The position numbers were made by a program, and so were the translations under genes. A DNA stretch of 64,000 nt from Sulfuricurvum sp. IAE1 (GTDB lineage: Bacteria > Campylobacterota > Campylobacteria > Campylobacterales > Sulfurimonadaceae), in contig NZ_SLTI01000060.1 of NCBI RefSeq assembly GCF_004347735.1, positions 1 to 64,000 of the forward strand. Direction: 5' to 3'. The notes beneath the pieces are model-generated. The model was not told the DNA's origin. It made no database searches and worked only from the letters and a program-made list of their open reading frames with translations. Each line of letters starts with the position of its first letter. Position 1 is the first letter of the stretch. Below are positions 24,406-32,696 of the stretch, piece after piece.

Positions 24406-25559
24406 CAGTCACCCCTTTTTGCGTATGCGGCAATGTCGCCGAGAATTTTTTCGGCCCGGTGAGCCCAGGTATGTGCCTTCACAATTTTTTCCCGGATGCG
24501 GGCATGCATGTCGCCGATCCGGCGGGCATCGAGATGTTTGATGGAGGTGAGTTCTTCGCTGTCGAGAGAATAGGTAAGGATTTCGCTCCCCTCCTCGAAA
24601 TCGAGAAAGTCCCATTCGTCTTCGATTCCGTACCCGCTCGTATCGGGTTTGAGCACGGGGAGTCCTGCGGCCATAGCATCAAAGACTCTGAAGTGAGGCA
24701 TGTTCCCATCGTGTAGCAAAAAAGCGCTCTGGTTGAACGCGCGGTTGATCTCTTCGGGGGTTTCCAACATGCCCCGGTAATGGGGGCGGAAACGTTCACG
24801 GAGGGCCCAGCTGTCATTGCCGTAGAGGTGAAGGTCAAGATGCGAGTTTAGGACTTTCTCAACGACTCCCTGCCGACGGCCTTCGCGGAAAGAGCGGGCA
24901 TAAACGTCATAATGAAGCACGGTGTCGCTGAGAGTGTCTAGAAAATCAACCCCCAGGCGGTGCAGGAGATATTTTCCGGTGGCAATCGTTCCGTCGTTGA
25001 AATCCTGTGGATTGAGTGTGAATTCGTGAACCAGTTTCTTCAGTTGTTCGAAACGAAACACGGCTCCGCCGGAGCCTGTTACCCTGCGTTCGAGTTCCGT
25101 TTCGAGCCAGGGCTTGGGCATGTGTCCCAGGAAAATCGTTGCTTTGCCGCTGTTGTTCGGGTGCAGGGGACGGTACAGGTCCGGATCGGTACCCGGATGG
25201 AGAACATCCATGTGCTTTCCTGTAAACATCGGATGGTCTTTGAGCCATACATGGCTGAAAAGATAGAGAAAATCACTGCCGCACAACTCGGCGGGTGTGC
25301 GTTCCCAATAATCGACGAGCCAGCATATATGAAGAAGATCGGAAGGGAAGTTCTCGATATCCGTTTTCACCCGGTTCATTTCCAATACGAAATCGGGGCG
25401 GAATTCGTCGATAACACGGAGAAGATCCTCTCCATCCAGGAATCCGCATCCCCCCCTGACTGTACAGCCGGCTTGCTCAAACCCTTTTTTCATCTGGAGA
25501 TACAGCCCGTGATAGAAATGGCTTTCAAACGGAAGATAAAGCAATACTTTCATATTCAT
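24405..25559 (-). CDS. CgeB-like glycosyltransferase, paralogue 2
   Basis: The protein is 384 residues. KVLLYLPFESHFYHGLYLQM, GCGFLDGEDLLRVIDEFRPD, LHICWLVDYWERTPAEL, VLHPGTDPDLYRPLH, IFLGHMPKPWLETEL and HFRVFDAMAAGLPVLKPDTS align with paralogue 3 at 27993 and less closely with paralogue 1. The ATG at 25559 gives a 4-bp overlap with the preceding gene and has GGAGGAG close by; an ATG two codons later is also possible. Likely a cytoplasmic sugar transferase of the glycan; donor and acceptor are unknown. Confidence 0.8.
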   Translation of the reverse strand: MNMKVLLYLPFESHFYHGLYLQMKKGFEQAGCTVRGGCGFLDGEDLLRVIDEFRPDFVLEMNRVKTDIENFPSDLLHICWLVDYWERTPAELCGSDFLYLFSHVWLKDHPMFTGKHMDVLHPGTDPDLYRPLHPNNSGKATIFLGHMPKPWLETELERRVTGSGGAVFRFEQLKKLVHEFTLNPQDFNDGTIATGKYLLHRLGVDFLDTLSDTVLHYDVYARSFREGRRQGVVEKVLNSHLDLHLYGNDSWALRERFRPHYRGMLETPEEINRAFNQSAFLLHDGNMPHFRVFDAMAAGLPVLKPDTSGYGIEDEWDFLDFEEGSEILTYSLDSEELTSIKHLDARRIGDMHARIREKIVKAHTWAHRAEKILGDIAAYAKRGD

Positions 25560-26908
25560 CGCTCCTCCCGCCCAAAAGCGTCTACGACTATTTTTTGTAC
25601 CGGGGTGTGATTTTGGAGGTTCTTGTCACTGCGCAACGCATCGATCCATTTGTGGTAAATATTCATCTCTTCGTGATCGGCATCGGGAAGCAGGGCCCGG
25701 GATGCCAGGTAGAGATCGGTGAGCCAGAGCAATGCGAAATTGGTATAGGGCTGCCGCTCCTTTTCGGGTAAAGCCAGAATCGACAAACCGATTCGGCACA
25801 TATCGGCCAATGCCCGCGGACGGACCGAGTACACAAAAGCGCACAACGTACGGAGATGGTAAAAACGGTTTTTGAGATCCGCGCCGTTTGCTGGGTGGCA
25901 TTTCGCAAAATCGGCAAGGTATTCGCGTATTATGCGGTAAGCCTCCTGATGAGCGGTTGAGAAGGCGTACGAGACGAACACGGAGAATTTGCGGGGATCT
26001 TCAAAATCGTGTGCCGGCTGTACAAGAGCCGTCGGCGCCGCAAAAAAACGGCGGGCCCTTTCAAGAAAATCGGGTGCCGTTTCGGCGATTTCCGGTTCTG
26101 TGAGCGCAATCCTCGGCGCGTTTAGACCGAATCCCCCCATCAGTGCGCAGAATTCGCCGAGGAATCGGAGACGAATCGAAGCGGTGGTATGTTTGCAGTC
26201 GCGGAATACGCCCCGTATTTCAAGATCGGGGGTATGGCTGAGGTACAGATACGGAAACGCGGTTTCGAAAAACGCCGCATTGCACCGCTGAAGTTGGTTG
26301 ATCAGGCGGTTCATGTCGAGCAGGGCAATCCCCTCTTCGTGCAGCAACGGAAGGGTTCTGAGTTTTCGTAAAATCGCGTCCATAGCCGCAGAACCCACTT
26401 CGGGCCGGTCGCTGTCGCGCGTCAATTCACCGTTGACAAGGATGATTTTGAGGGCTTGATTGTGCTTGCGGAGCGTTTCGACGAGCCGTTGCAGCGTTCG
26501 CGCGAAGCGTTCGGCAGCATCGGACGGGGAGAGGGGCGGTGTGGGAAGCGGGTCGAATCCCACCGCTTCGAGTTCGTCGGTAAACGATTCGAAGCAGGCG
26601 AACAGCGGTTCGCTCCGGTGGCGATAGAGGCCCGAGGGAGGAAAGATTTCGATCGCGCATACATCGTATGTTTCAATACCATCGAGAGCTCGAAATTGAT
26701 CCGCAAGAGGCGGCATGCACGTGACGGCTTCAAGGGCATCGATGCTGCCGACCGGGGAGGCAGATTCCAGGTATGCGTCGTAGTTGAGCAAATAGCGGTG
26801 GTCGAATGAAACGAGGTCTGGTTCGTGGGTGTTCAGGTATTTTGCCATATGTCCGATGACGCAGCGTCCAAGACCCAAAATGCGTATCGGAGAAGAAAAT
26901 GTATTCAT
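25556..26908 (-). CDS. Uncharacterised 450-residue protein in the glycan operon
   Basis: I do not recognise this protein. The start at 26908 (MNTFSSPIRILGLGRCVIGH) overlaps the upstream radical SAM stop by ATGA; the frame is open for 24 codons before it, within that gene. The N-terminal ILGLGRCVIGHMAKYLN could be a nucleotide- or substrate-binding turn, and VCAIEIFPPSGLYR with KIILVNGELTRDSDRPEVGS vaguely recalls SGNH/GSCFA-like esterases, but without a clear catalytic triad. The C-terminal half is helical and rich in Arg, Phe and Tyr. There is no signal peptide or membrane segment, so it is probably cytoplasmic. Tight coupling on both sides implies that it works with the glycan enzymes. Confidence 0.6.
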   Translation of the reverse strand: MNTFSSPIRILGLGRCVIGHMAKYLNTHEPDLVSFDHRYLLNYDAYLESASPVGSIDALEAVTCMPPLADQFRALDGIETYDVCAIEIFPPSGLYRHRSEPLFACFESFTDELEAVGFDPLPTPPLSPSDAAERFARTLQRLVETLRKHNQALKIILVNGELTRDSDRPEVGSAAMDAILRKLRTLPLLHEEGIALLDMNRLINQLQRCNAAFFETAFPYLYLSHTPDLEIRGVFRDCKHTTASIRLRFLGEFCALMGGFGLNAPRIALTEPEIAETAPDFLERARRFFAAPTALVQPAHDFEDPRKFSVFVSYAFSTAHQEAYRIIREYLADFAKCHPANGADLKNRFYHLRTLCAFVYSVRPRALADMCRIGLSILALPEKERQPYTNFALLWLTDLYLASRALLPDADHEEMNIYHKWIDALRSDKNLQNHTPVQKIVVDAFGREER

Positions 26909-27996
26909 GAGTCCAGCATTGTTTTGATGGTATCGAGATTGACCGCTTTGGCGTTCAGTGCCCGGGCGGTTTCGATGCATTGACCCAGATAAGAAACGTA
27001 CTCAGGATCCCTGAGATCACGGTATGCAAAAATATTTTCCTCCGCATACGTTCCGACGATGGGCTGAAACGCAATTTCGACGTCGAGTTCGGCGGCAAGT
27101 TCTATCGCTTCTTGGATATGGTAAAAATTACTTTTCATGACGACGAAATTCCAGCTGAGCAGCGGGACCTTTTTCTCTTGTTGTATGCGTCCGAGATAAC
27201 GGATCGTTTCGATCACCCGGCCGAAAAATTTCGATTGTCGGATGTATCGGTACGTCTCTTCGTGCACGGTGTCGAGCGAGACGGTGAAAAAGACCGGATT
27301 GTTTCCCTCCGTAAGGCGCTCAAGAAGTTCAGGGGCGAGTTTTGAAGCGTTGGTGATGACATTAAGTTTCTGATACTCCGACAGACTCTCTTTGAGTTCG
27401 ATGAGGTAGTCCGTAAAATCGGTGTAGATAAAGACTTCTCCCCCCTGAAAGCGGACCGAATGGAAATGGGGAGCGTATTCGAACAGTTTGCGCAGGGAAG
27501 GCGGGGATACGCGGTAGGTGCTGTCGTGCTTTTGATGACACATGATACATGCCATATTGCACGATTCGTTGGGCTGGATATCGAGAGTGATCGGGGTATT
27601 GCGCGCCACCGTCTCGCGATTGGCGACGCTCTCTTCGTAACGGGCCAGGTTATTCCGGAATGATGTACTCCGCTTTGCGGCTTCGCGCCATTCCGGCGGA
27701 GTGCGATCAATTCCGCCGTGCTGAGTGATGTGGCGGATGTAGCTGCAGTCGGGTGAACAGCCTGCTGTTTTGTAGTCGTTTGCCAGAATACGGCTGCGCA
27801 TTTGTTGCAGGGCAATACTGTTCCACACTTCGTCCGGTGCGTCGGTCGTGATGTTGCCCAAAGAGGTGCTGTTCATACAGCAAGCCTGTATCCTTCCCGT
27901 AGCACGGACAAAGAGATTGGACCATGGCTGGTTGCAAAAAGGGAGTGTCTCGGCCGAAAAGATGTTTTCGCCCGTCGGGGCTGTTTCTGATTTCAA
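26905..27996 (-). CDS. Radical SAM protein with N-terminal SPASM-like region, paralogue
   Basis: The protein is 363 residues. Residues about 20-90 carry CNQPWSNLFVRATGRIQACC and CSPDCSYIRH, a SPASM-like set of cysteines. CNMACIMC near residue 145 is the SAM-cluster site, followed by VRFQGGEVFIYTDF. The plan and many positions match the protein at 19438 (QGGEVF, then a WN-V-M-SN segment), so the two are paralogues. The start is TTG at 27996 (AAAGGA 7 nt upstream), overlapping the CgeB-like gene stop by 4 bp; an ATG nearby is out of frame. No Cys cluster follows the barrel. The substrate is unknown. Confidence 0.82.
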   Translation of the reverse strand: MKSETAPTGENIFSAETLPFCNQPWSNLFVRATGRIQACCMNSTSLGNITTDAPDEVWNSIALQQMRSRILANDYKTAGCSPDCSYIRHITQHGGIDRTPPEWREAAKRSTSFRNNLARYEESVANRETVARNTPITLDIQPNESCNMACIMCHQKHDSTYRVSPPSLRKLFEYAPHFHSVRFQGGEVFIYTDFTDYLIELKESLSEYQKLNVITNASKLAPELLERLTEGNNPVFFTVSLDTVHEETYRYIRQSKFFGRVIETIRYLGRIQQEKKVPLLSWNFVVMKSNFYHIQEAIELAAELDVEIAFQPIVGTYAEENIFAYRDLRDPEYVSYLGQCIETARALNAKAVNLDTIKTMLDS

Positions 27997-29123
27997 ACGA
28001 CATCCTTTCGTTTTGAAGAAGTTTTCAAATCGTTTAATACTTTTGTTGCACGGTGGGCCCAGGTGTGGGTCGCGAGAATTCGTGCTCGTCGCTGCATTCT
28101 AAGATCGCGTTGCACAAGGTTGTGCATCTGTTCTGCACATGAAAGATTTTTCGCATCGAGCCGATAAGTCAAGTATTCTTGCTCCTCTTCAAAATCCAGT
28201 CCGGCCCAATCGTCGCTGCCGATATCCGGCCTTAAAATTAAAAGACCTGCGGCCATGCCGTCAAAAACCCTGAAATGAGGCATGTCCCCGTCGTGTAACA
28301 GAATAGTGTTTTGGTTGAAAGCATCGTTCATTTCATGCGGAGATGAGAGCATCCCGCGGTAGCGGGTCTGGTACCGTTCCCTGAGGAGCCAGTTTTCATT
28401 GCCGTAAAAATGGATGGCAAAACCCGATTCCAGTACTCTGTCGATTGCACTTAACCGTCGTCCTTCGCGAAAAAGGCGTGTCGTAACGTCGTAATACAGT
28501 GCCGGATCGTCAATTGATTCGACGTCGATATTCAGAGTTTTCCACAGCTCCGTCCCGTCATGGAGGACACCGGGATTTGAAATGTATTCATGTATCCACG
28601 GCCTGATCTCTTTGAACCGTACCGTCCCGCCGTTTAAGGTGGGGACGATGCGGTCGAGTTCCGTTTCCAGCCAGGGTTTGGTCATGTGACCTAAAAAAAT
28701 AACCGATGGATCTACTGCTGTTTTTGATACAGGGCAATAAAGATCAGGATCGGTGCCCGGATGGAGAACGTCGAGGTGGTTTCCCCGAAATTTTTGATGA
28801 AGTTTGAGCCACGTTCGCGAAAACAGATAAAGAAAATCGGCATCGTCAAGTGTTTCGAAGCGACGTCCCCAGTAATCGACCAGCCAGCATACATGCCTGA
28901 GCCCTTTGGGGAACCCTTTGATTTCCGATCGGGAACGGTTCATCTCGAAAACAAAATCGGGCCGGAAAGAATCTATTTTTCGGAGGAAGTCGTCCCCGTC
29001 AAGATATCCGCATCCCCCCTCGACGATGCATCCGGCTTGTTCAAACCCTTTTTTGATCTGAGGGTAAAGGCCGTTGTAAAAAGGGCTTTCGAAGGGGAGG
29101 TACAAAAGAACTCTTGTGGGCAT
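27993..29123 (-). CDS. CgeB-like glycosyltransferase, paralogue 3
   Basis: The protein is 376 residues from ATG 29123 (GAAGAG upstream). RVLLYLPFESPFYNGLYPQI, GCGYLDGDDFLRKIDSFRPD, VCWLVDYWGRRFETL, VLHPGTDPDLYCPVS, VIFLGHMTKPWLETELDR and HFRVFDGMAAGLLILRPDIG are nearly collinear with paralogue 2. The three copies are separated by an orphan gene and a radical SAM gene, so the repeats are not a simple tandem array. A 40-bp gap before this gene is one of the few in the operon. Probably a sugar transferase acting on the same glycan. Confidence 0.8.
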   Translation of the reverse strand: MPTRVLLYLPFESPFYNGLYPQIKKGFEQAGCIVEGGCGYLDGDDFLRKIDSFRPDFVFEMNRSRSEIKGFPKGLRHVCWLVDYWGRRFETLDDADFLYLFSRTWLKLHQKFRGNHLDVLHPGTDPDLYCPVSKTAVDPSVIFLGHMTKPWLETELDRIVPTLNGGTVRFKEIRPWIHEYISNPGVLHDGTELWKTLNIDVESIDDPALYYDVTTRLFREGRRLSAIDRVLESGFAIHFYGNENWLLRERYQTRYRGMLSSPHEMNDAFNQNTILLHDGDMPHFRVFDGMAAGLLILRPDIGSDDWAGLDFEEEQEYLTYRLDAKNLSCAEQMHNLVQRDLRMQRRARILATHTWAHRATKVLNDLKTSSKRKDVV

Positions 29124-29169
29124 CGTCAAAACTCTTCGGTGCTCAAGGTACCAACGGCTGCATGGAATC

Positions 29170-30621
29170 TCATGAGTGCGCGAGGCCTTGTTGGACGGTC
29201 CGGATTATGGTTTCGACAAACCCTTCGTAGGTGTGGCGATAAACCAGCTTTTCGGGATGTTTATCGTTCGGTACGGGTCGGTTGAGGATTTGCCGCAGTT
29301 CGCCGAGCGTCCGAAAATAGATTACCCCTTCGGCGACCTCTTCAGGTTCGGATTCCGAGGCGTTTCGATAGTCGTATACGAGGGGTATCGCCCCGCTGGC
29401 CGCCGCTTCGAGGGTCCGTTGCTGAATAACGTGCTGTGCGGGGACGAAGGCCAACGCGGCGCTGTTGTAGATTTTTGAAATCTCCTCGCCATAGGAGAGC
29501 ATCCCTTTGTAGAACGGTTTGAATTCAGGGTACGCGTCCCAGCCCCATCCGTAAAGTTCGATCGCATAGGGGGTGTTGCACCGACAGAGCTCCAGTACGA
29601 GGTAATCGCGCAAAAGATAGCCGATCAGAAGATGGACAAACTCCGTCGTACTGCCGTGACGCGAGGCGATCATTGCTACTTCCTCATCGGTGATGTTTCC
29701 ATCCTCCAAAAGACGCTTCAGATCATGTAAAACGGCTTCGTCACGGGGATCTCCGCTGAGCCGATCGCGGTAAGAGGACCCTATGAAAACGATTTTGTTT
29801 TCGCGTACGATCTCGGGGCGCGGGTGGTACAGATCGGTGTTGATGCAAAAAGGCTGATAATGCGAGGGAATATGTTTATTGTCCAGCAGCACTTTGATAT
29901 GTTCGACGAGGTGATAGACATAGTCGCGTTTCCGCAACGAGATCGGTTCGGTTCCAAGGAGGACGGGCATCGGGTCCTGGAACCAGACGAAATTATAGAC
30001 GTTCTCATGGAGATGGGCATTATTCATATGGTTGATGTTGATGGTAACGTTGGGTTTGAAATCGAGGTAACGCTGCAAATGATGAAGCGCCGAAAGCTGT
30101 TCCATCTCGTTTTCTTCGATCGAAAAACATACGTCGTAACCCAGTTTGGCGAGAGTATCGGCAATGTTTTTGGAAACGTGCCGCATTACCGCGGTCTGAC
30201 GTGAAGCGGAGAGGAAAAAACGCAATCCCCGCCCGAAATCGGGTTTGAGATTCCGCGCTTCGTCGCTCAATTGCTGCTGAAGGACCGCACGGTCGCGATA
30301 AACCGCTTCGAGAACCTCTACGATTGCCCGTGCCAGCTGAACTTTGACATCGTCGGAAAACTCTTTTCCCTCGAAATTGAGGTCTTCGGGCAGGCGGTTT
30401 CGTGTCGTGAGCAGATAGGTGTAGAGATTTCCGACCGGGACGTTAATGCAGTTCTCGGGAGCATCGGGCAGGACCTCACCGTCGTAATAGCAAACCTGCA
30501 AAGCATCGATGTCAGGGTGCGACGTTCGCACCCGCTTACGTTTGAGCGCTTCGTCCAGAGCCTTTCGTGCATCGAAAAAATAGGTGTTTTTAGCGTACCC
30601 GTCCATTGTGCTTCCCTGCAT
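29170..30621 (-). CDS. Glycosyltransferase-like protein, tandem paralogue B
   Basis: The protein is 483 residues. The first 120 residues are a family-specific region (NTYFFDARKALDEALKRKRV, DALQVCYYDGE, DAPENCINVP). Then come a GT-B-like N-domain (FFLSASRQTAVMRHVSKNIA, FNPxVxINxNHMNN-type segment, FVWFQDPMPVLL) and a C-domain with IVFIGSSYRDRLSGDP and VIQQRTLEAAASGAIPLVYD, the donor-binding part of GT4/CgeB-like enzymes. The gene directly upstream encodes a paralogue of exactly the same length. It starts at ATG 30621, overlapping the upstream stop (TGATG); an internal ATG at 30606 is an alternative. Confidence 0.75.
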   Translation of the reverse strand: MQGSTMDGYAKNTYFFDARKALDEALKRKRVRTSHPDIDALQVCYYDGEVLPDAPENCINVPVGNLYTYLLTTRNRLPEDLNFEGKEFSDDVKVQLARAIVEVLEAVYRDRAVLQQQLSDEARNLKPDFGRGLRFFLSASRQTAVMRHVSKNIADTLAKLGYDVCFSIEENEMEQLSALHHLQRYLDFKPNVTININHMNNAHLHENVYNFVWFQDPMPVLLGTEPISLRKRDYVYHLVEHIKVLLDNKHIPSHYQPFCINTDLYHPRPEIVRENKIVFIGSSYRDRLSGDPRDEAVLHDLKRLLEDGNITDEEVAMIASRHGSTTEFVHLLIGYLLRDYLVLELCRCNTPYAIELYGWGWDAYPEFKPFYKGMLSYGEEISKIYNSAALAFVPAQHVIQQRTLEAAASGAIPLVYDYRNASESEPEEVAEGVIYFRTLGELRQILNRPVPNDKHPEKLVYRHTYEGFVETIIRTVQQGLAHS

Positions 30622-32072
30622 CAGTCCCTTGCGTCCGTCGGTTCGGCCAGGGCCGATTCGACGCTTTGGACGATCCGACGGGCGAGATGCTCGTAGCTGT
30701 TTTCGTCTACCAGGCGATTGAGCTCTTTGGGTTGGTTTTGTCGGATGATGCGGACGATATCGCCAACGGTTCGAAAATACTCCAGCGCTTCTTCGTAATA
30801 AGGAGGAGTATCGTTATATCGGCAGTCGTAGACGATGGGGTGGCATCCGCACGCGGCGGCTTCCAGCGTCCTTTGCTGCAATACGTAGAGGCTGTGGGGA
30901 ACGAGTGTGTACTCGGCCCGGTTGTAGGCGTCCGCGACCCGGTCATAAGGGAGCGGGCCTTTGCAATACGGTCGGAGCGATTCGTACTGTTCCCACCCCT
31001 GGCCGTAGATTTCGACGGGGATTCCGGTTTGTTCGTGAACGTTGTGCAGCCATAGAACCGTGACGTCACGGACGATGAACGGGATGAAAGTATTGTGAAG
31101 GTATTGGGTGTCCAGGGCATATTTTTTGGCAAATTTGGCAATTGTTTTCGGAGTGAACGCTTCACCGCGGTCGAGCAATTTGACCGCTTCTTGAACGATG
31201 CCGCTGTTCATGACGTTTGCATTGATGAAATGGGCGTAAGAACTTCCGATAAAGACGATTTTCCGCTCGCGGTGAACGGTATCGTCCGTATGGAATAATG
31301 ATTGGTTGATGCAAAACGACTGCCGGCTGAAAGGGATTCCTTTGGCTTCGAGCAGGGCATCGATCATACCGACGAGGGAATAGACGGTATCGCGCTTGCG
31401 GAGGTTCACGGGACTGGGGTCCTTGATGGACGCCATCGGATCCTGAAACCAGATAAAGTTAAAAACTTCATCGTGGAGATGGCCGTTGTTAAGATGGTTG
31501 ATGTTGAACGTGACGTTGGGCCGGAAGTTCAGGTATTCGACGAGATGGTGAACGCCGTGCAGGTATTCCATCTCGTTCGCTTCGATCGACACGCACACCT
31601 GGCATCCCAGTTTCGAGAGGGCATCGGCGATGTTTTTGGAGACGTGCTGCATGACGGCGGTTTCGCGCGACGTGAGAAAAAAGACACGCAACCCTTCGGA
31701 AAAATCGGGGCGGAGTGCACGCGTTTCTCTGACCAGCGCATCGTATTGCTTTTTCCGCTCCTGATTAACTGCTTGCATTACCTGCTGCATGCCGCTGATG
31801 AGCTGCTGCTTGACGGTGTCGGGAAATTCTTTCCCCCCGAAACTGATCTCTTCGGGGAAGCGGTTGCGCGTCGTCAGAAAATAGTCGTATACCTTTTCCA
31901 AAGGAACGCAGATACAGTTTTCGGGGGCATCAGCGATCGGTGCCCCGTCGTAGTAGCAAATCTGAAGAGCGTCGATGTGGGGATTGGACGTTTTGATGCG
32001 GTTGCGTTTTTTAGCTTCGTTCAGGGCGGCAGCGGCGTCGAAGAAGTAGATGTTGTTGGAATCAGCGCTCAT
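30621..32072 (-). CDS. Glycosyltransferase-like protein, tandem paralogue A
   Basis: The protein is 483 residues, homologous throughout to the next gene: NIYFFDAAAALNEAKKRNRI, DALQICYYDGAPI, FFLTSRETAVMQHVSKNIAD, FIWFQDPMASIKD, IVFIGSSYAHFI and LQQRTLEAAACGCHPIVYD. The ending, with RTLEAAACG in a Gly-rich loop, fits a GT4/CgeB-like donor site. The ATG overlaps the isomerase stop by 4 bp (ATGA), so the three genes are coupled. A recent-to-moderate tandem duplication followed by divergence is the simplest reading. Confidence 0.75.
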   Translation of the reverse strand: MSADSNNIYFFDAAAALNEAKKRNRIKTSNPHIDALQICYYDGAPIADAPENCICVPLEKVYDYFLTTRNRFPEEISFGGKEFPDTVKQQLISGMQQVMQAVNQERKKQYDALVRETRALRPDFSEGLRVFFLTSRETAVMQHVSKNIADALSKLGCQVCVSIEANEMEYLHGVHHLVEYLNFRPNVTFNINHLNNGHLHDEVFNFIWFQDPMASIKDPSPVNLRKRDTVYSLVGMIDALLEAKGIPFSRQSFCINQSLFHTDDTVHRERKIVFIGSSYAHFINANVMNSGIVQEAVKLLDRGEAFTPKTIAKFAKKYALDTQYLHNTFIPFIVRDVTVLWLHNVHEQTGIPVEIYGQGWEQYESLRPYCKGPLPYDRVADAYNRAEYTLVPHSLYVLQQRTLEAAACGCHPIVYDCRYNDTPPYYEEALEYFRTVGDIVRIIRQNQPKELNRLVDENSYEHLARRIVQSVESALAEPTDARD

Positions 32073-32644
32073 AGAACGGGCCCCTTTTGAATAAACCAGG
32101 AGTAGAGGAGATGGTTGATCACCATGTGGACATCTTCGACGATGCCGTATTCCCCGGGTTCGGTTTTGGCATGCAACACGATGTCGCTGAGAGTGTTGAG
32201 CTCTCCGCCGTCAAACCCGCTGAAACCTACGACCGTAGCACCTTTTTCCTTGGCATAGCGAACCGCTTTGATGATGTTGGGGGAGGTCCCGCTGCACGAT
32301 ATGGCAATCAAAACATCGTGGGCACGGAGGACGTTTTTGAGCTGCAGGTAAAAGATGTTGTCGTAGCCGGTGTCGTTGGCAATGGCGCTGCACGAGGCCA
32401 GATTGTCGGCTAACGCGACGGCTGTGATGTTCAGTTTCCCGCGCCGTTTAAGTCCGACTCCGAAGTCGTTGACCATATGGGATGCCGTCGCCGCGCTTCC
32501 GCCGTTTCCGATGATGTAGACGCGTTGATCCTCTCCGAGGCTTCCGAGAAGGTGTTCGAGTTTTTCGAGTTCGTTTTTGTCCAGTGCCCGTAGAACGCGG
32601 TTCAAATGTTCAAGGTACTCATCGATAAACGACGTAAAGTTCAT
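32069..32644 (-). CDS. SIS-domain sugar-phosphate isomerase (GmhA-like), first gene of operon A
   Basis: The protein is 191 residues, the normal length of phosphoheptose isomerase GmhA. YIIGNGGSAATASHMVNDFG, a loop with DNLASCSAIANDTGYDNIF, and AISCSGTSPNIIKAVRYAK are the SIS phosphosugar motifs; GmhA has the same N-G-G-S-A-x(2)-A-x-H pattern. GmhA converts sedoheptulose 7-phosphate to D-glycero-D-manno-heptose 7-phosphate. The HldE-like gene of operon B fits the next step. A DiaA-like role is less likely given the context. The start at 32644 is the first ATG. No GmhB phosphatase was found in the window. Confidence 0.85.
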   Translation of the reverse strand: MNFTSFIDEYLEHLNRVLRALDKNELEKLEHLLGSLGEDQRVYIIGNGGSAATASHMVNDFGVGLKRRGKLNITAVALADNLASCSAIANDTGYDNIFYLQLKNVLRAHDVLIAISCSGTSPNIIKAVRYAKEKGATVVGFSGFDGGELNTLSDIVLHAKTEPGEYGIVEDVHMVINHLLYSWFIQKGPVL

Positions 32645-32666
32645 GGGATAGCCTTTGGTAGCGCGA

Positions 32667-32696
32667 GGGCGAGGCGAAAACCGCCTCTGCGTCGCC
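32667..32696 (-). promoter_or_regulatory. Leader hairpin and possible promoter upstream of glycan operon A
   Basis: Between the operon start (32644) and the photolyase-like gene there is a hairpin: GAGGCG (32671-32676) pairs with CGCCTC (32682-32687) around AAAAC, with an outer GGGC/GCCC pair (32667-32670 with 32693-32696) after a small bulge. A -10-like TAATAT on the minus strand (32719-32714), preceded by TGC as in an extended -10, would start transcription just before it, so the hairpin would lie in the leader RNA. Its function is unknown. Confidence 0.4.
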
